Shown here: positions 8,362 through 18,523 of the stretch, one piece after another
Numbering within the stretch: the stretch's first letter is position 1
Layout of the letters: each line of letters begins with the position of its first letter
DNA from: Bacteroidota bacterium
Lineage (GTDB): Bacteria; Bacteroidota; Bacteroidia; AKYH767-A; OLB10
DNA: 64,000 bases
Reading direction: 5' to 3'
NCBI GenBank assembly: GCA_016713525.1
Contig: JADJOZ010000001.1
Coordinates: forward strand, 124,001 to 188,000
Position numbers and translations under genes: made by a program
The notes under the pieces: model-generated
The model's database searches: none
What the model saw: the letters and a program-made list of their open reading frames with translations, nothing else
What the model was told of the DNA's origin: nothing

Positions 8362-11300
8362 ATGATGAAGCGCTCTAAAATCACCAGTTTTTCTCTGGCC
8401 TCTGCTGTAATCCTGTGTACATTCGGATTACCTGCCATTGCCAAAGAAAATGTGGGCGTTACAGGAAACTCCAATAAGAATAGTGCTATTGCAGCTAACT
8501 GTAACCCAACCACCGCACAGACTGATCTCGACATCAATAACGTCCGTACCACAATCCTCGTTGGAGGTGATATGTGGTGGGATTTAGTTAATGCTAAATA
8601 TGAAGTTCCAATTGGTACTAACAAACATGCCCTCTTTTCAGGTGCCTTGTGGATTGGTGGTATCGATGCAGGTGGATCAATCAAAGTAGCAGGTCAAACA
8701 TACCGCCAGACAGGTATCGACTTCTGGGGTGGACCTATTGATACCAATGCTGTAAATATCACCCCTGATAAATGTCAGGCATACGATAGACACTGGCAAG
8801 TTACCAAACAAGAAGTCCTTGATTTTATTTCTGACCCGGGGACGGCTACCAATGACATTAAAAACTGGCCAGGTAATGGTGATCCAACTTCTAATGAGGG
8901 AGCTTATCTTGCACCTTTCGTTGACGTGAATGGTGACCTTGAATATGATTATCGTGATGGTGACTATCCAGGATACAATTTAAGTGGTGATTATCCTTCT
9001 GTTCCCGGAACAGTGAAAACTGTATGTAATGATCACCTTTTTGGTGATAAAACATTATGGTGGGTATTTAACGATGTTGGTAACGCACACACTGAAACAA
9101 ATTCAGATCCAATCGGATTGGAAATTCGTGCTCAGGCTTTCGGCTTTAAAACCAATGATGAGATCAATAACATGACCTTCTACAAGTATCAGATCATTAA
9201 CCGTTCAACACTAACGCTTACACAAACTTATTTTGGTCAGTGGGTTGATCCTGATTTGGGAAATGCCATCGATGATTATGTTGGTTGCGATGTTCCTCGT
9301 GGACTTGGTTTCTGCTACAATGGTGATGCTGATGATGAAACTGCATCAGGTTATGGTTTAAATCCTCCTGCAATCGGAGTTGACTTCTTTCAGGGACCGC
9401 TTGCGGACGTTGATGATGATGTTGATAATGATCGTGATGGTTGTGAGGATTGTACATACATCGATCCGGCTGGAGTAACTTTAGTGTATCCTGACTTTGT
9501 TTTAGGTGAGCAAATCATCATGTCGAAATTCGTTTATTATAATAACGTAAATAACTCACCTATCGGAAACCCTAACGGATTTACTGATTTCTACAATTAC
9601 CTGCGCGGAATCTGGTTAGATAGCCAACCAATCACCTACGGAGGTGATGGAAGAAATGCTGGTGCTCCTGTTTGTAATTTCATGTTCCCTGGAACAACAG
9701 ATCCTGACAATTTCCCTATTAATGGAGAATGGTCTGAATTTACAGCAGGTAATCCACCTGAAGATCGTCGATTCTTGCAATCTGCCGGTACTTTTACGTT
9801 AACCCCGGGTGCTGTTAACTACATCACTACCGGTGTTGTTTGGGCTCGTGCTCAACAAGGTGGTCCACTAGCTTCAGTTAATCTAATGAAACTTGCTGAT
9901 GATAAAGCTCAGGCATTATTTGATAATTGCTTCAAATTGATCGATGGGCCGAATGCACCTGATATGGCAATTCGTGAATTAGACAAACGTCTGATTATCT
10001 CATTAATTAACTATGACACTACGGCTGTTGAATTGTATAATCAGGTAGATCCGACAATTGTTGGTGTTCCTGAAGACAGCGCCCGTTTCAAATTCCAGGG
10101 TTATCAGATTTACCAGTTGAAAGATGCATCTGCAACTACTGCTGATATAGGAACACCGGATAGGATTCGCTTGGCACAACAGGTTGATATTAAAGATGGA
10201 GTAGCACAAATCGTCAACTTTAGTTTTGATCCGGATTTAAATGCAAATATCCCAACTGAAATGGTAAGAGGTTCGGATAATGGAATAAATCACACATTTG
10301 TAATCACTCAGGATTTATTTGCAACAGGAAGCACAGCACTTATTAATCATAAGACTTATTACTTCACTGTAATTTCTTATGCTTATAATCAATTTAAGAA
10401 GTATGATCCGAATGATCCTGCTGCCCTGGATGGTCAGAAAAAGCCTTACCTGGCAGGTCGAAATAACATTAATACATACAGTGGAATTCCTCATATCCCG
10501 ACCCCGGAAAACAGCGGACAAATTTTGGGATCTGACTATGGCGATGGTCCACGGATCAAACGTATCGAAGGACAAGGTAATGGTGGAATGATTCTCGATT
10601 TTGTCAATAATTATGAAAATGATTTATTGAATACTCCTTATCGCGTTCGTGAACCTGAGTATGTAGGTGGCAAAGGTCCATTACCAATTAAAGTTTATGA
10701 TCCGGTTTTAATTGAGAATTACAATTATGAAACTCGATTCAATGGGGTTACTGATATTGATACATGGGAAATGACAAATCTTTCAACTAACACCAATGTT
10801 GATTCTGAAAGAAAACTGGGAGAAAATAACGAACAGGTATTCCCTGAATGGGGTCTAAGTGCCAACATTAAAAACGTGTTGGAAGCCGGCAAACCTGGAG
10901 CAGTTAACAATGGTTTATTAGAATCATCAATTGAGTATAGTAATGCAGATTCAGAATGGTTAACACCTTTAACAGATGCAGAAGATGCTTCTGCTGAAGA
11001 CTGGATTCTGTCTGGTGCCGGTGGAACTTATGGTGGACTGGATGATGCTCAGGTATATGAGACTATGGTTGCTGGAACATGGGCTCCATACAAACTTACT
11101 TCTAAAACTTATCCGGGTCCTAAATGGTCTGGAATCGCCGAAGCGCAAATTGCCCTTTCTCCAGGAGGTAACTCAAAAACTGCTATCGCAAGTGTTGATA
11201 TCATTATCACTGCAGATAAAAGCAAATGGACAAGATCTCCTGTATTTGAAATTGGAAGTGCCGGAACTATTGGTTCTGCAAAAGCCTTTGATCTAAGAAA

Positions 11301-12460
11301 ATCTCCTTCTGTTGACAAAAATGGTCAACCTGATGGTACAGGCGATGGTATGGGCTGGTTCCCTGGCTATGCAGTGAATCTTGAAACAGGTGAACGGTTA
11401 AACATTGCATTCGGGAGAAAATTCTGTTTTTGGCGGCGAAAATGGCGCTGATATGAAATGGAATCCTACTGCCACAAAATATGATAATACAATCAGTCCA
11501 CCTGAACCAGTATTTGGTGGTATGCATTACATATATGTGTTTGGTCACAACGGAGATGCAACATTTAATGTAGTTGTTAATGGAACTCCAACTGCCTTCC
11601 TTGCTGATGTTTCACACTATGATGAAGGCAGATCAATTAAGGATATGGCTCAACTTGGTGCCGGTGAATATCCCGGTGTACCAACTGCCAATACAACAGC
11701 AAAAAGAAATCTTTGGAAAGACGCAATGTATGTTAGTATTCCAATGCTTTCTGAAGATTTCGCCAATCTTAATCTTCCTGATGAAATCCCATCTGATGTG
11801 AAAATCAGATTGCGTGTTGCAAGAAGCTATAGAACCTATGCTACTTCCGATGTACTGAAAAGCAATCAATCTTTGACAAGTGGAGCAACCTATTATGTTG
11901 CGTCTGCACCGGTAACTTATGATGGAACAACTTACACTGAAGTAGGTGATACATTTGTTGCAGGAACCGTAACTGCTTTTACAGGTGGTGGAACTGTAAC
12001 TACAACTACACCTTCAAATGGATTTAATCCTTTGTACACATTCGGTACTGCAGATCTTGCAAATACAACCAGCAACACCAGTACGGCAACTACAGCTCTC
12101 GATCTGATCAACGTTGTTCCTAATCCATATTACGCATTCTCCGGATACGAAATGGGACAATTGGATAACAGAATTAAGATCACTAACCTTCCTCCATTAT
12201 GTACAATTACAATCTTTACAACTAATGGTACACTCATCAGGAAGTACAAAAGAGACGTAATTAAAGATAATTCTGAAGGTGTCGTATATAATCCAGAAAT
12301 TCCAAATACTGATACTTCTATTGATTGGGACCTGAAAAATTTAAAAGGTGTTCCTGTTGCTTCTGGTATGTATTTGATTCACATTGAAGCTCCGGGTCTG
12401 GGTGAAAAAACACTGAAATGGTTCGGAATGATCAGACCACTTGACTTAGATACATTCTAA
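8362..12460 (+). CDS. Large secreted protein with FlgD/T9SS-like C-terminal domain (frame interrupted)
   Basis: Read as one protein of about 1,365 residues. The frame ends at 11451 and continues in the next frame to 12460; removing one G from GGG at 11413-11415 joins them through IAFGENSVFGGENG. It has a signal peptide (residues 1-28, ending LPAIAK), long beta-rich segments with many Gly/Asp/Asn turns, and an acidic DVDDDVDNDRDGCEDC stretch (about 9404-9451) resembling calcium-binding loops. The C-terminal about 110 residues (VVPNPYYAFSGYE ... GVPVASGMYLIHIEAPG) look like a FlgD-like or T9SS sorting beta-sandwich. It lies between a TonB receptor and a PorV-like barrel, with gaps of 35 and 43 bases, and is probably cotranscribed with both. 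Its biochemical function is unknown to me. Confidence 0.8.
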
Positions 12461-12503
12461 CAGGAAATTAATTTAAACACGAACCTCATTAACCAATTAA
12501 CAT

Positions 12504-13571
12504 ATGAAGCAATATATAAAACCTATAATAACCAGTTTACTCACTGCATCCCTGCTTGCTGTTGTAGTTCCTGCTCAGGCAGGTAACGAAGACCGTGCCG
12601 GACAGGCTGGTGCATCAGAGTTACTGATCAACCCCTGGACCAGAAGTGCAGGATGGGGCGGATTAAACATTGCAAATGCAAGAGGCATGGAAGCTCAGTT
12701 TAATAACGTTGCCGGTGTTGCCTTTACTAAGAAAACTGAAATAGCCTTCTCTTATACGAACTGGCTTAAAGGTGCCGATATCCAGATCAATTCTTTTGGA
12801 TTCTCTCAGAAGGTTGGAGAGACCGGCGTTTTGGCTCTTGGAGTCATGTCAATGAGCTTTGGCGATATTCAGGTTACCACTGTTGATCAGCCAGAAGGTG
12901 GAGCAGGTACATTTAAACCGCAATTTATTAATCTGGGATTGTCATATGCTAAAGCATTCTCCAACAGTATTTATGGTGGTATGACTGTCAGAGTGATTTC
13001 TCAATCAATTTCTGACGTGAAAGCGCAGGGAGTTGCATTTGATGCCGGTATTCAGTACGTGACCGGATCAAATGAAGCGAAAGACAATTTGAAATTTGGT
13101 ATCTCTTTGAAGAATGTTGGAACACCAATGCGTTTTTCAGGTGATGGTCTGTCATTCAGAGGAAATCCTCCTGTTGAATCAACTTACCAATTAACGATTC
13201 AGTCGCGTGCAGAGAGGTTTGAATTGCCTTCTTTGGTAAATATCGGCGCTTCCTATGATTACAAAATCATGGAGAACCATCGTTTGACTGGAGTTGCTGC
13301 CTTCACATCAAACTCATTCACAAATGATCAGTTCGGTCTTGGTTTGGAATATGCTTTCAAAGAAATGTTCTCACTTCGTGGCGGATATGTATTTGAAAAA
13401 GATATGACAAGTGACGAAGATCGTGCAACTGCAATGTCAGGTTTGAATGCCGGTGTTTCAATCGATTTGCCACTTGGTAAAAGTGGAAAGAAATTCGGAA
13501 TTGATTATTCATATAAATCAACCGAATTCTTCGACGGATGTCACAGTATCGGTGCCAGAATCATCCTCTGA
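12504..13571 (+). CDS. PorV/PorQ-family outer-membrane beta-barrel protein
   Basis: A 355-residue outer-membrane protein with a signal peptide (residues 1-26, ending VVPAQA). The mature start (RAGQAGASELLINPWTRSAGW) and the recurring GxxxA and aromatic beta-hairpins match the PorV/PorQ (DUF3308, UPF0164-like) barrels. The protein ends on an Ile/Leu barrel terminus (SIGARIIL). PorV shuttles T9SS cargo from the translocon to the attachment complex, and PorQ-type paralogues have related roles. I cannot tell which subtype this is. It is the last gene of the three-gene operon starting at 4601 and is followed by a strong terminator, so a role in handling the upstream secreted protein is a reasonable inference. 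Confidence 0.8.
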   Translation: MKQYIKPIITSLLTASLLAVVVPAQAGNEDRAGQAGASELLINPWTRSAGWGGLNIANARGMEAQFNNVAGVAFTKKTEIAFSYTNWLKGADIQINSFGFSQKVGETGVLALGVMSMSFGDIQVTTVDQPEGGAGTFKPQFINLGLSYAKAFSNSIYGGMTVRVISQSISDVKAQGVAFDAGIQYVTGSNEAKDNLKFGISLKNVGTPMRFSGDGLSFRGNPPVESTYQLTIQSRAERFELPSLVNIGASYDYKIMENHRLTGVAAFTSNSFTNDQFGLGLEYAFKEMFSLRGGYVFEKDMTSDEDRATAMSGLNAGVSIDLPLGKSGKKFGIDYSYKSTEFFDGCHSIGARIIL

Positions 13572-13597
13572 TAAAAAAAGAATTATCTTTGCTAAAT

Positions 13598-13636
13598 GAA
13601 AGAGGACCCTTACCCAAGGGTCTTCTTTCATTTTAT
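13598..13636 (+). terminator. Rho-independent terminator after the PorV-like gene
   Basis: A 14-bp stem (13598-13611 pairing with 13616-13629, one G-U pair) with a 4-base ACCC loop is followed by ATTTTATT. It closes the outer-membrane operon just upstream of greA. Its near-perfect symmetry could make it bidirectional, but no convergent gene is present. Confidence 0.8.
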
Positions 13637-13670
13637 TGTGTTTAGTAATAATAGATTAAAACGAAAAAAA

Positions 13671-14143
13671 ATGAGCCAGGTGAACTATTTTACTGAGGAG
13701 GGTCTTAAGAAATTACAAGACGAACTCAATCACTTGAAAACTATTGAAAGACCTAGCATTTCAAGGCAAATTGCGGAAGCCCGTGAAAAGGGTGACTTAT
13801 CGGAAAATGCTGAATATGATGCAGCTAAAGATGCTCAGGGATTGCTTGAACTGAAGATTTCTAAATTGGAAGAATTAATGGCGACTGCAAGGTTACTGGA
13901 TGAATCCAAAATCGATATTTCAAAAGTTTCTGTTCTTTCAAAAGTTAAAATAAGAAATGTTGCCAATAAGGCCGAAATGACATACACACTTGTCACTGAA
14001 AATGAAGCCGATCTTAAATCAGGTAAGATTTCTGTAACTTCACCTATCGGGAAAGGTTTGCTCGGAAAGAAAAAGGCGATCAGGTAGATATTGCTGTGCC
14101 TTCCGGATTAATGAAATTTGAAATTATTGATATTACAAGATAA
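13671..14143 (+). CDS. greA: Transcription elongation factor GreA (frame interrupted)
   Basis: GreA rescues backtracked RNA polymerase by stimulating transcript cleavage. I place the start at ATG 13671 (MSQVNYFTEEGLKKLQDEL) rather than the longer upstream frame, which would run through the terminator. The N-terminal coiled coil carries the invariant acidic tip (EKGDLSENAEYDAAKDAQ), followed by the FKBP-like domain with SPIGKGLLGK. The frame stops early at 14087 because the A run at 14070-14074 is one base short. Adding one A gives the normal ending, DQVDIAVPSGLMKFEIIDITR, to TAA 14141-14143, about 157 residues and the usual family length. HIT follows 5 bases later, suggesting cotranscription. 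Confidence 0.9.
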
Positions 14144-14148
14144 AAATC

Positions 14149-14541
14149 ATGGCATCTGTATTTTCACGAATTGTAACGGGCGAAATACCGGCATATAAAA
14201 TTGCAGAGAATGATAAGTTTTTAGCTTTTCTGGATGTAAATCCCCTGGCTAAAGGACATACACTGGTAATTCCTAAAGTTGAGGTTGATTATATCTTTGA
14301 TATGGAAGATCCCGATTATTTGGAATTAATGGCATTTGCAAAAATAGTTGCAATTGCACTTCGCAAATCGGTGCCGTGTATTCGTATTGGTGTTGCCGTC
14401 ATAGGTCTTGAAGTTCCTCATACACACATTCATCTTATCCCTTTGAATACAATGTCGGATATCAATTTTTCATTACCCAAATTAACACTTCCAATAGAGG
14501 TAATGCAGGAAACGGCATCTAAAATTAAAGCCGCACTATAA
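14149..14541 (+). CDS. HIT-family nucleotide-binding protein
   Basis: A complete 130-residue histidine-triad protein. The catalytic HxHxH-type motif reads HTHIHLIPL near residues 90-98, and the N-terminal SVFSRIVTGEIPAYKIAEND is the standard start of Hint-type HIT proteins. These hydrolyse AMP from amine- or acyl-linked nucleotides; the physiological substrate in Bacteroidota is not established. The pairing greA-HIT, 5 bases apart, is common in Bacteroidota from memory. It converges with ruvC, leaving only 6 bases between the stops. Confidence 0.92.
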   Translation: MASVFSRIVTGEIPAYKIAENDKFLAFLDVNPLAKGHTLVIPKVEVDYIFDMEDPDYLELMAFAKIVAIALRKSVPCIRIGVAVIGLEVPHTHIHLIPLNTMSDINFSLPKLTLPIEVMQETASKIKAAL

Positions 14542-14547
14542 ATTCTT

Positions 14548-15113
14548 CTAGCCTTTCCGGTCTGGATTTTCCTGCAAAAAAGCCTTCCAACCGGTGAATG
14601 AACCACTCTTTTTGCCCGATTTAACCGAGACCTTGCCATTTTGAAAATAGTGACAAACCGCCGCTCCTAAACCATCTGTGGCATCCAGAAATTTAGGCAT
14701 TTCTTCAAATTGTAATAATGATTGCAACATGGCAGCAACCTGCTCCTTTGATGCATTTCCATTACCTGTAATTGATTGTTTTATTTTTTTTGGAGAATAT
14801 TCGAAAACCGGCAAGCTCCTGGACAATGCGCCGGCAATTGCAACTCCTTGAGCACGACCTAGTTTTAACATCGATTGTACATTCTTGCCAAAAAACGGTG
14901 CTTCAATAGCCAATTCATCCGGATGGTATTCATCAATTAATCCCACCGTACGCTCAAATATTTTTTCAACTTAACATGATGATCATCGAACTTTGATAAG
15001 TCAATGATGCCGGCCGAAACCAATGACATTGCACTACCTTTCAGTGCAATAATTCCGTAACCCATAATGTTGGTGCCCGGATCAATTCCTAAAATAACCT
15101 TGTCAGTTGCCAT
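14548..15113 (-). CDS. ruvC: Holliday junction endonuclease RuvC (frame interrupted)
   Basis: RuvC resolves Holliday junctions together with RuvAB. The first part, from ATG 15113 (MATDKVILGIDPGTNIMGYG), carries the first catalytic Asp. The second part, in another frame, has AIEAPFFGKNVQS with the catalytic Glu, and DATDGLGAAVCHYF with the last two Asp residues. The T6 run at 14961-14966 (A6 on the coding strand) is one base short. Adding it reads through KLKKIFERTVGLIDEYHP without a break, giving about 188 residues, typical for RuvC. The C-terminus carries a basic SVKSGKKSGSFTGWKAF extension. The stop is TAG, which shows TAG is a normal stop in this genome. Confidence 0.9.
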
Positions 15114-15169
15114 TGGTATTCGTCAAAGTTATATAAGTTCTGTCGCATGAGCGGGATTTTTTTCTAACA

Positions 15170-16156
15170 TTGTTAACCGATTTGGTAAAGATGATTATTA
15201 GCTCAAGGCATTTTATTATAAATCTGGTCAAGTCTATTCTGGCCCTTGGCTCAGCTTATTTTATTTATGTTAAAATTATTTCCAGACCCGATTTTGATGA
15301 GATGGTGGCTGGTATTCAATCGGCTCTGCTGAATCCCAATAATAGTTTTATTCTGATCACTGTTTGCCTTCTGATGTTGGTAAACTGGCTGCTTGAAACA
15401 GGTAAGTGGAAGCTGCTGTTGCAACGTTTTTATCCTGCCGGCTGGATATCCTGCTTTCGTGCAGTCATGAGTGGTGTAACAGTCAGTATTTTTACTCCAA
15501 ACCGGACCGGAGAATTTGCAGGCAGAGTGATGCATATGGAAAGCGGTTCCAGAATAAAAGGTGCCATTGCCGCAATTATCGGAAGTATGAACCAGTTATT
15601 GGTTACTATTATTGCCGGTGGTATTGGTATGCTGTTCTCACTGAATGATTTTATCAGTGAAGACAAAATCATTGTTCAACTGGTTGCTGCACTTATTCTG
15701 GCCGGACTAATTAGTTTGATTATTATTTATTTCAGACTCCCTTTGTTAGGTAAGATTATAACAAAAACTAATGCACTGAAAAAGCTGGCATTGTATGCCA
15801 GAATTTTTAGTTTATATACGAAGTATGATTTGTTAAAACTTACACTTTTATCGGCTTTCCGTTACCTGGTTTTCTCGTACCAGTTTATTTTAATGTTGGA
15901 ATTTTTTGGAGTTTCTTTGCCCTATTTTGAAGCGATGCGCTACATTATGCTGATTTATCTGGTTATGGCCGTGGTGCCCAGCATTGCCTTGTCTGAATTA
16001 ACTGTGAGAGGCTCTGTGGCACTTTATTTTTTATCACCGGCAGCCGCTAATCCAGCTGGTATTCTGGCTGCAACTTCTGTTTTGTGGATGATTAACCTGG
16101 CTTTTCCTGCAATTTTAGGTGCCCTTTCAGTATTCTATTTCAGGTTAAGCAAATGA
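15170..16156 (+). CDS. Lysylphosphatidylglycerol synthase TM-region-like (UPF0104) membrane protein
   Basis: A polytopic membrane protein of 328 residues from TTG 15170, or 321 residues from ATG 15191, the likelier start. About eight hydrophobic segments include a GVTVSIFTPNRTGEFAGRV motif (about residues 100-118). That pattern, with a conserved Pro-x-Arg-x-Gly-Glu, is typical of the UPF0104/LPG_synthase_TM family, whose members include lipid flippases and the membrane half of MprF. No catalytic aminoacyltransferase domain is attached. It overlaps the next gene, a family 2 glycosyltransferase, by four bases (ATGA), so the pair probably makes or flips a glycolipid. The exact substrate cannot be read from the sequence. 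Confidence 0.8.
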   Translation: MLTDLVKMIISSRHFIINLVKSILALGSAYFIYVKIISRPDFDEMVAGIQSALLNPNNSFILITVCLLMLVNWLLETGKWKLLLQRFYPAGWISCFRAVMSGVTVSIFTPNRTGEFAGRVMHMESGSRIKGAIAAIIGSMNQLLVTIIAGGIGMLFSLNDFISEDKIIVQLVAALILAGLISLIIIYFRLPLLGKIITKTNALKKLALYARIFSLYTKYDLLKLTLLSAFRYLVFSYQFILMLEFFGVSLPYFEAMRYIMLIYLVMAVVPSIALSELTVRGSVALYFLSPAAANPAGILAATSVLWMINLAFPAILGALSVFYFRLSK

Positions 16157-17319
16157 TGTTCACTCCACAAATAATTTTTACACTCTCAGGAGTTATCATA
16201 GTTTTAATCTATGTAACCTGGGTTGCGCGAAATAACATGGCCTGGATAAATTATGTAAACAGAAAAATACAAATACCGACTGGAAAATCTATTTCCGTAT
16301 CTGTTATTGTTGCTGCAAGAAATGAAGAATTGCAAATTGGAAATTTATTACAATCACTGCTGACACAATATTATCCACCTTCAAAATTTCAGGTAATTAT
16401 CAGTAATGATTTTTCCACTGATAAAACCGCTGAAGCATGCATTGCTTTGCAACATAAATTTCAACAAAGTGGAATACAATTTATCCTGATTAATCCATTA
16501 GAAAATCAACCATCAGGTAAAAAGGCCGCGCTCGAACGGGCAATTATACTTGCAACCGGTGAACTTATTCTGACTACCGATGCCGATTGTATTGTTTCAC
16601 CCGATTGGATCGCATCGTTTTCAGCAAAATTCGCTATTTCTTCAGCTCAAATGATTACAGGGTTTGTTAAACTCAATAATGGGGAAAATTTGTTTGCTGA
16701 TCTGCAGGCTATCGATGTACTTAGCCTTTCAGGTGTTGGTGCTACCTCTGTAATTAAAAATAAACCACTGATGTGTAATGGGGCAAATCTCGCCTTCACC
16801 AAAACAGCATTTGTTGAAGCCGGAGGTTATAGTTACGGTATAAATCAGCCCGGTGGTGACGATACTTATCTGATGTTAAAAATTAATCAGCTATTTCCGG
16901 GTAAAGTTGTTTTTAATGAAGATCCTAAATCAATTGTCACCACTAACCCTCAGCCCAATTTTAAACACTTCGTAAAACAACGAATCCGATGGGCTTCAAA
17001 AGTTAAGTATTACAATGAGTCGTATGTTAAAGCCACCGGTTTGCTGATTTTTGCTGTTAACCTGGTGCTGATACTCGTTGCTTTATTTGCTTTAATTGGA
17101 TGGTTGAACTGGATCGTTGCACTGACATTATGGATTTTAAAAGCAACAGCAGATGCGCTGTTCTTGTTTCATCTTGCTACATTTACCTCTCAACATCGGC
17201 TTTTATTTGTATTTTTACCGGCTCAGATTCTATATCCTTTCTATTCTTTGGCAGGAACTTTTATTGCTATGAAAAAAATGGATTACGAATGGAAGAACAG
17301 AAATTATAAAGGTCAGTAA
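16153..17319 (+). CDS. Membrane-bound family 2 glycosyltransferase
   Basis: A 388-residue processive-type GT2. One N-terminal membrane segment (about residues 6-26) precedes a GT-A domain with VSVIVAARNE, ISNDFSTDKT and TTDADCIVSPDW (the DxD-like metal site), a GGDDTYLMLKI acceptor-loop acidic motif, and KQRIRWASK, which is the Q/RxxRW motif. Three to four membrane helices follow (about 295-380). The reaction would be transfer of a sugar from a nucleotide donor to a lipid or growing polymer at the inner membrane. It overlaps its upstream flippase-like neighbour by four bases and its downstream permease by one, so all three form a tight operon. Confidence 0.88.
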   Translation: MMFTPQIIFTLSGVIIVLIYVTWVARNNMAWINYVNRKIQIPTGKSISVSVIVAARNEELQIGNLLQSLLTQYYPPSKFQVIISNDFSTDKTAEACIALQHKFQQSGIQFILINPLENQPSGKKAALERAIILATGELILTTDADCIVSPDWIASFSAKFAISSAQMITGFVKLNNGENLFADLQAIDVLSLSGVGATSVIKNKPLMCNGANLAFTKTAFVEAGGYSYGINQPGGDDTYLMLKINQLFPGKVVFNEDPKSIVTTNPQPNFKHFVKQRIRWASKVKYYNESYVKATGLLIFAVNLVLILVALFALIGWLNWIVALTLWILKATADALFLFHLATFTSQHRLLFVFLPAQILYPFYSLAGTFIAMKKMDYEWKNRNYKGQ

Positions 17320-18513
17320 TGAACTCAGGCAAACCGGTCACCCCTTCAGCTATTCTTTGGATGCGGCTGCGGAAAAATATTCCTGCAATGGCCGGATTGG
17401 TTATTATTGTTATTGCAGTATTCATTTCGCTTTTTGCATACCTGGTTATGCCCGATCAATCGCCGAATGCCAATGACATGAATCTTTCATTAAGTATTTT
17501 ACCTCCCGGTACAACTGTTCAAATGATTCATGTCCCGGTTAAAGTTCAGTTGGAAGAAGCAGGATTTTTGGATAAGATATTTACAGGCACACCAGCTACC
17601 TTCAAATCAATTCCGGTTGATTCTGTGTGGCTCAAAAATGACACCGTTTATTTTATTGGTTTCGAAGTAATTCAGAAAATTCTATGTTGGTCGAAAAACA
17701 TGCAATTGCTGAAATGTATTCTGGAACCAATGACTTCCGGTTACAAAACGGAAAATTTGAATGGACCAGCTATTCCGGAGAAAAACATACTATTGCGCAA
17801 ACTGAAATTTCCGGGAAATTTCTTGATGACCGAATTTCTACCCGTAAGTTTTTTTGGGTACTGATAGGTTTGGACGCGATTTGTTTAGCAGGATTTTAGC
17901 AGGCACCAGAGTGTCAATGGCGGTTGGACTAATTGCGGTAGTTATTTCGTTAATTATCGGAATTCTCTTAGGTTCCATGGCAGGTTTTTTCAGAGGAAGA
18001 ACTGATGATTTTATTATGTGGATTACCAGTGTTGTCTGGTCTATTCCAACATTGCTATTGGTGATTGCAATAACTATGGCACTTGGAAAAGGATTTGCGC
18101 AGGTTTTTATTGCAGTAGGTCTTACCATGTGGGTTGAAGTAGCTAGAGTAGTAAGAGGCCAGATTTTTAGCCTGCGTGAAATGGAATTTGTAGAAGCAGG
18201 AAAAGCTTTGGGATTCACAAACGCCAGAATCATCAGAAAACATGTGCTGCCAAATATTTTGAGCCCTGTAATTGTTATTGCCGCCTCGAATTTTGCTTCT
18301 GCTATTTTATTGGAAGCCGGATTAAGTTTTTTAGGAATGGGAGCACAACCTCCAACACCATCCTGGGGAATGATGATTAAAGAAAATTATGGATATATAG
18401 TTGTTGATGCTGCTTATCTGGCAGTATACCCCGGCATTGCTATTATGCTTATGGTTTTAGCTTTTACCTGGTTGGGCAATGGCTTGCGTGATGCTGTAGA
18501 CACAAAATTTTAA
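17319..18513 (+). CDS. OppC/DppC-type ABC transporter permease (two frame breaks)
   Basis: The inner-membrane permease of a peptide/nickel-type ABC importer, about 398 residues after correction. The N-terminal OppC_N segment (NIPAMAGLVIIVIAVFISLFA) is followed by a periplasmic insert and then the permease core with FGRDLFSRILAGTR and EAGKALGFTNARIIRKHVLPN, the EAA loop that docks on the ATPase. Two single-base losses interrupt the frame. One G is missing at 17667, and adding it gives GFEGNSENSMLVEKHA. One T is missing from the T7 run at 17849-17855, and adding it gives KFFLGTDRFGRD. No OppB, binding protein or ATPase lies beside it, so its partners must be encoded elsewhere, as is common in Bacteroidota. 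Confidence 0.88.
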
Positions 18514-18523
18514 AATGGTTCTG

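Noticed and set aside
8334..8684. 116-codon minus-strand frame at the start of the large secreted-protein gene
   Set aside because: It overlaps a convincing signal peptide and mature start on the plus strand and has no features of its own.
14061..14080. Programmed ribosomal frameshifting at A-runs in greA, murA, dnaJ and others
   Set aside because: There are too many unrelated housekeeping genes, mixed directions of shift, and no conserved slippery-site plus stem-loop; consensus error explains all of them.
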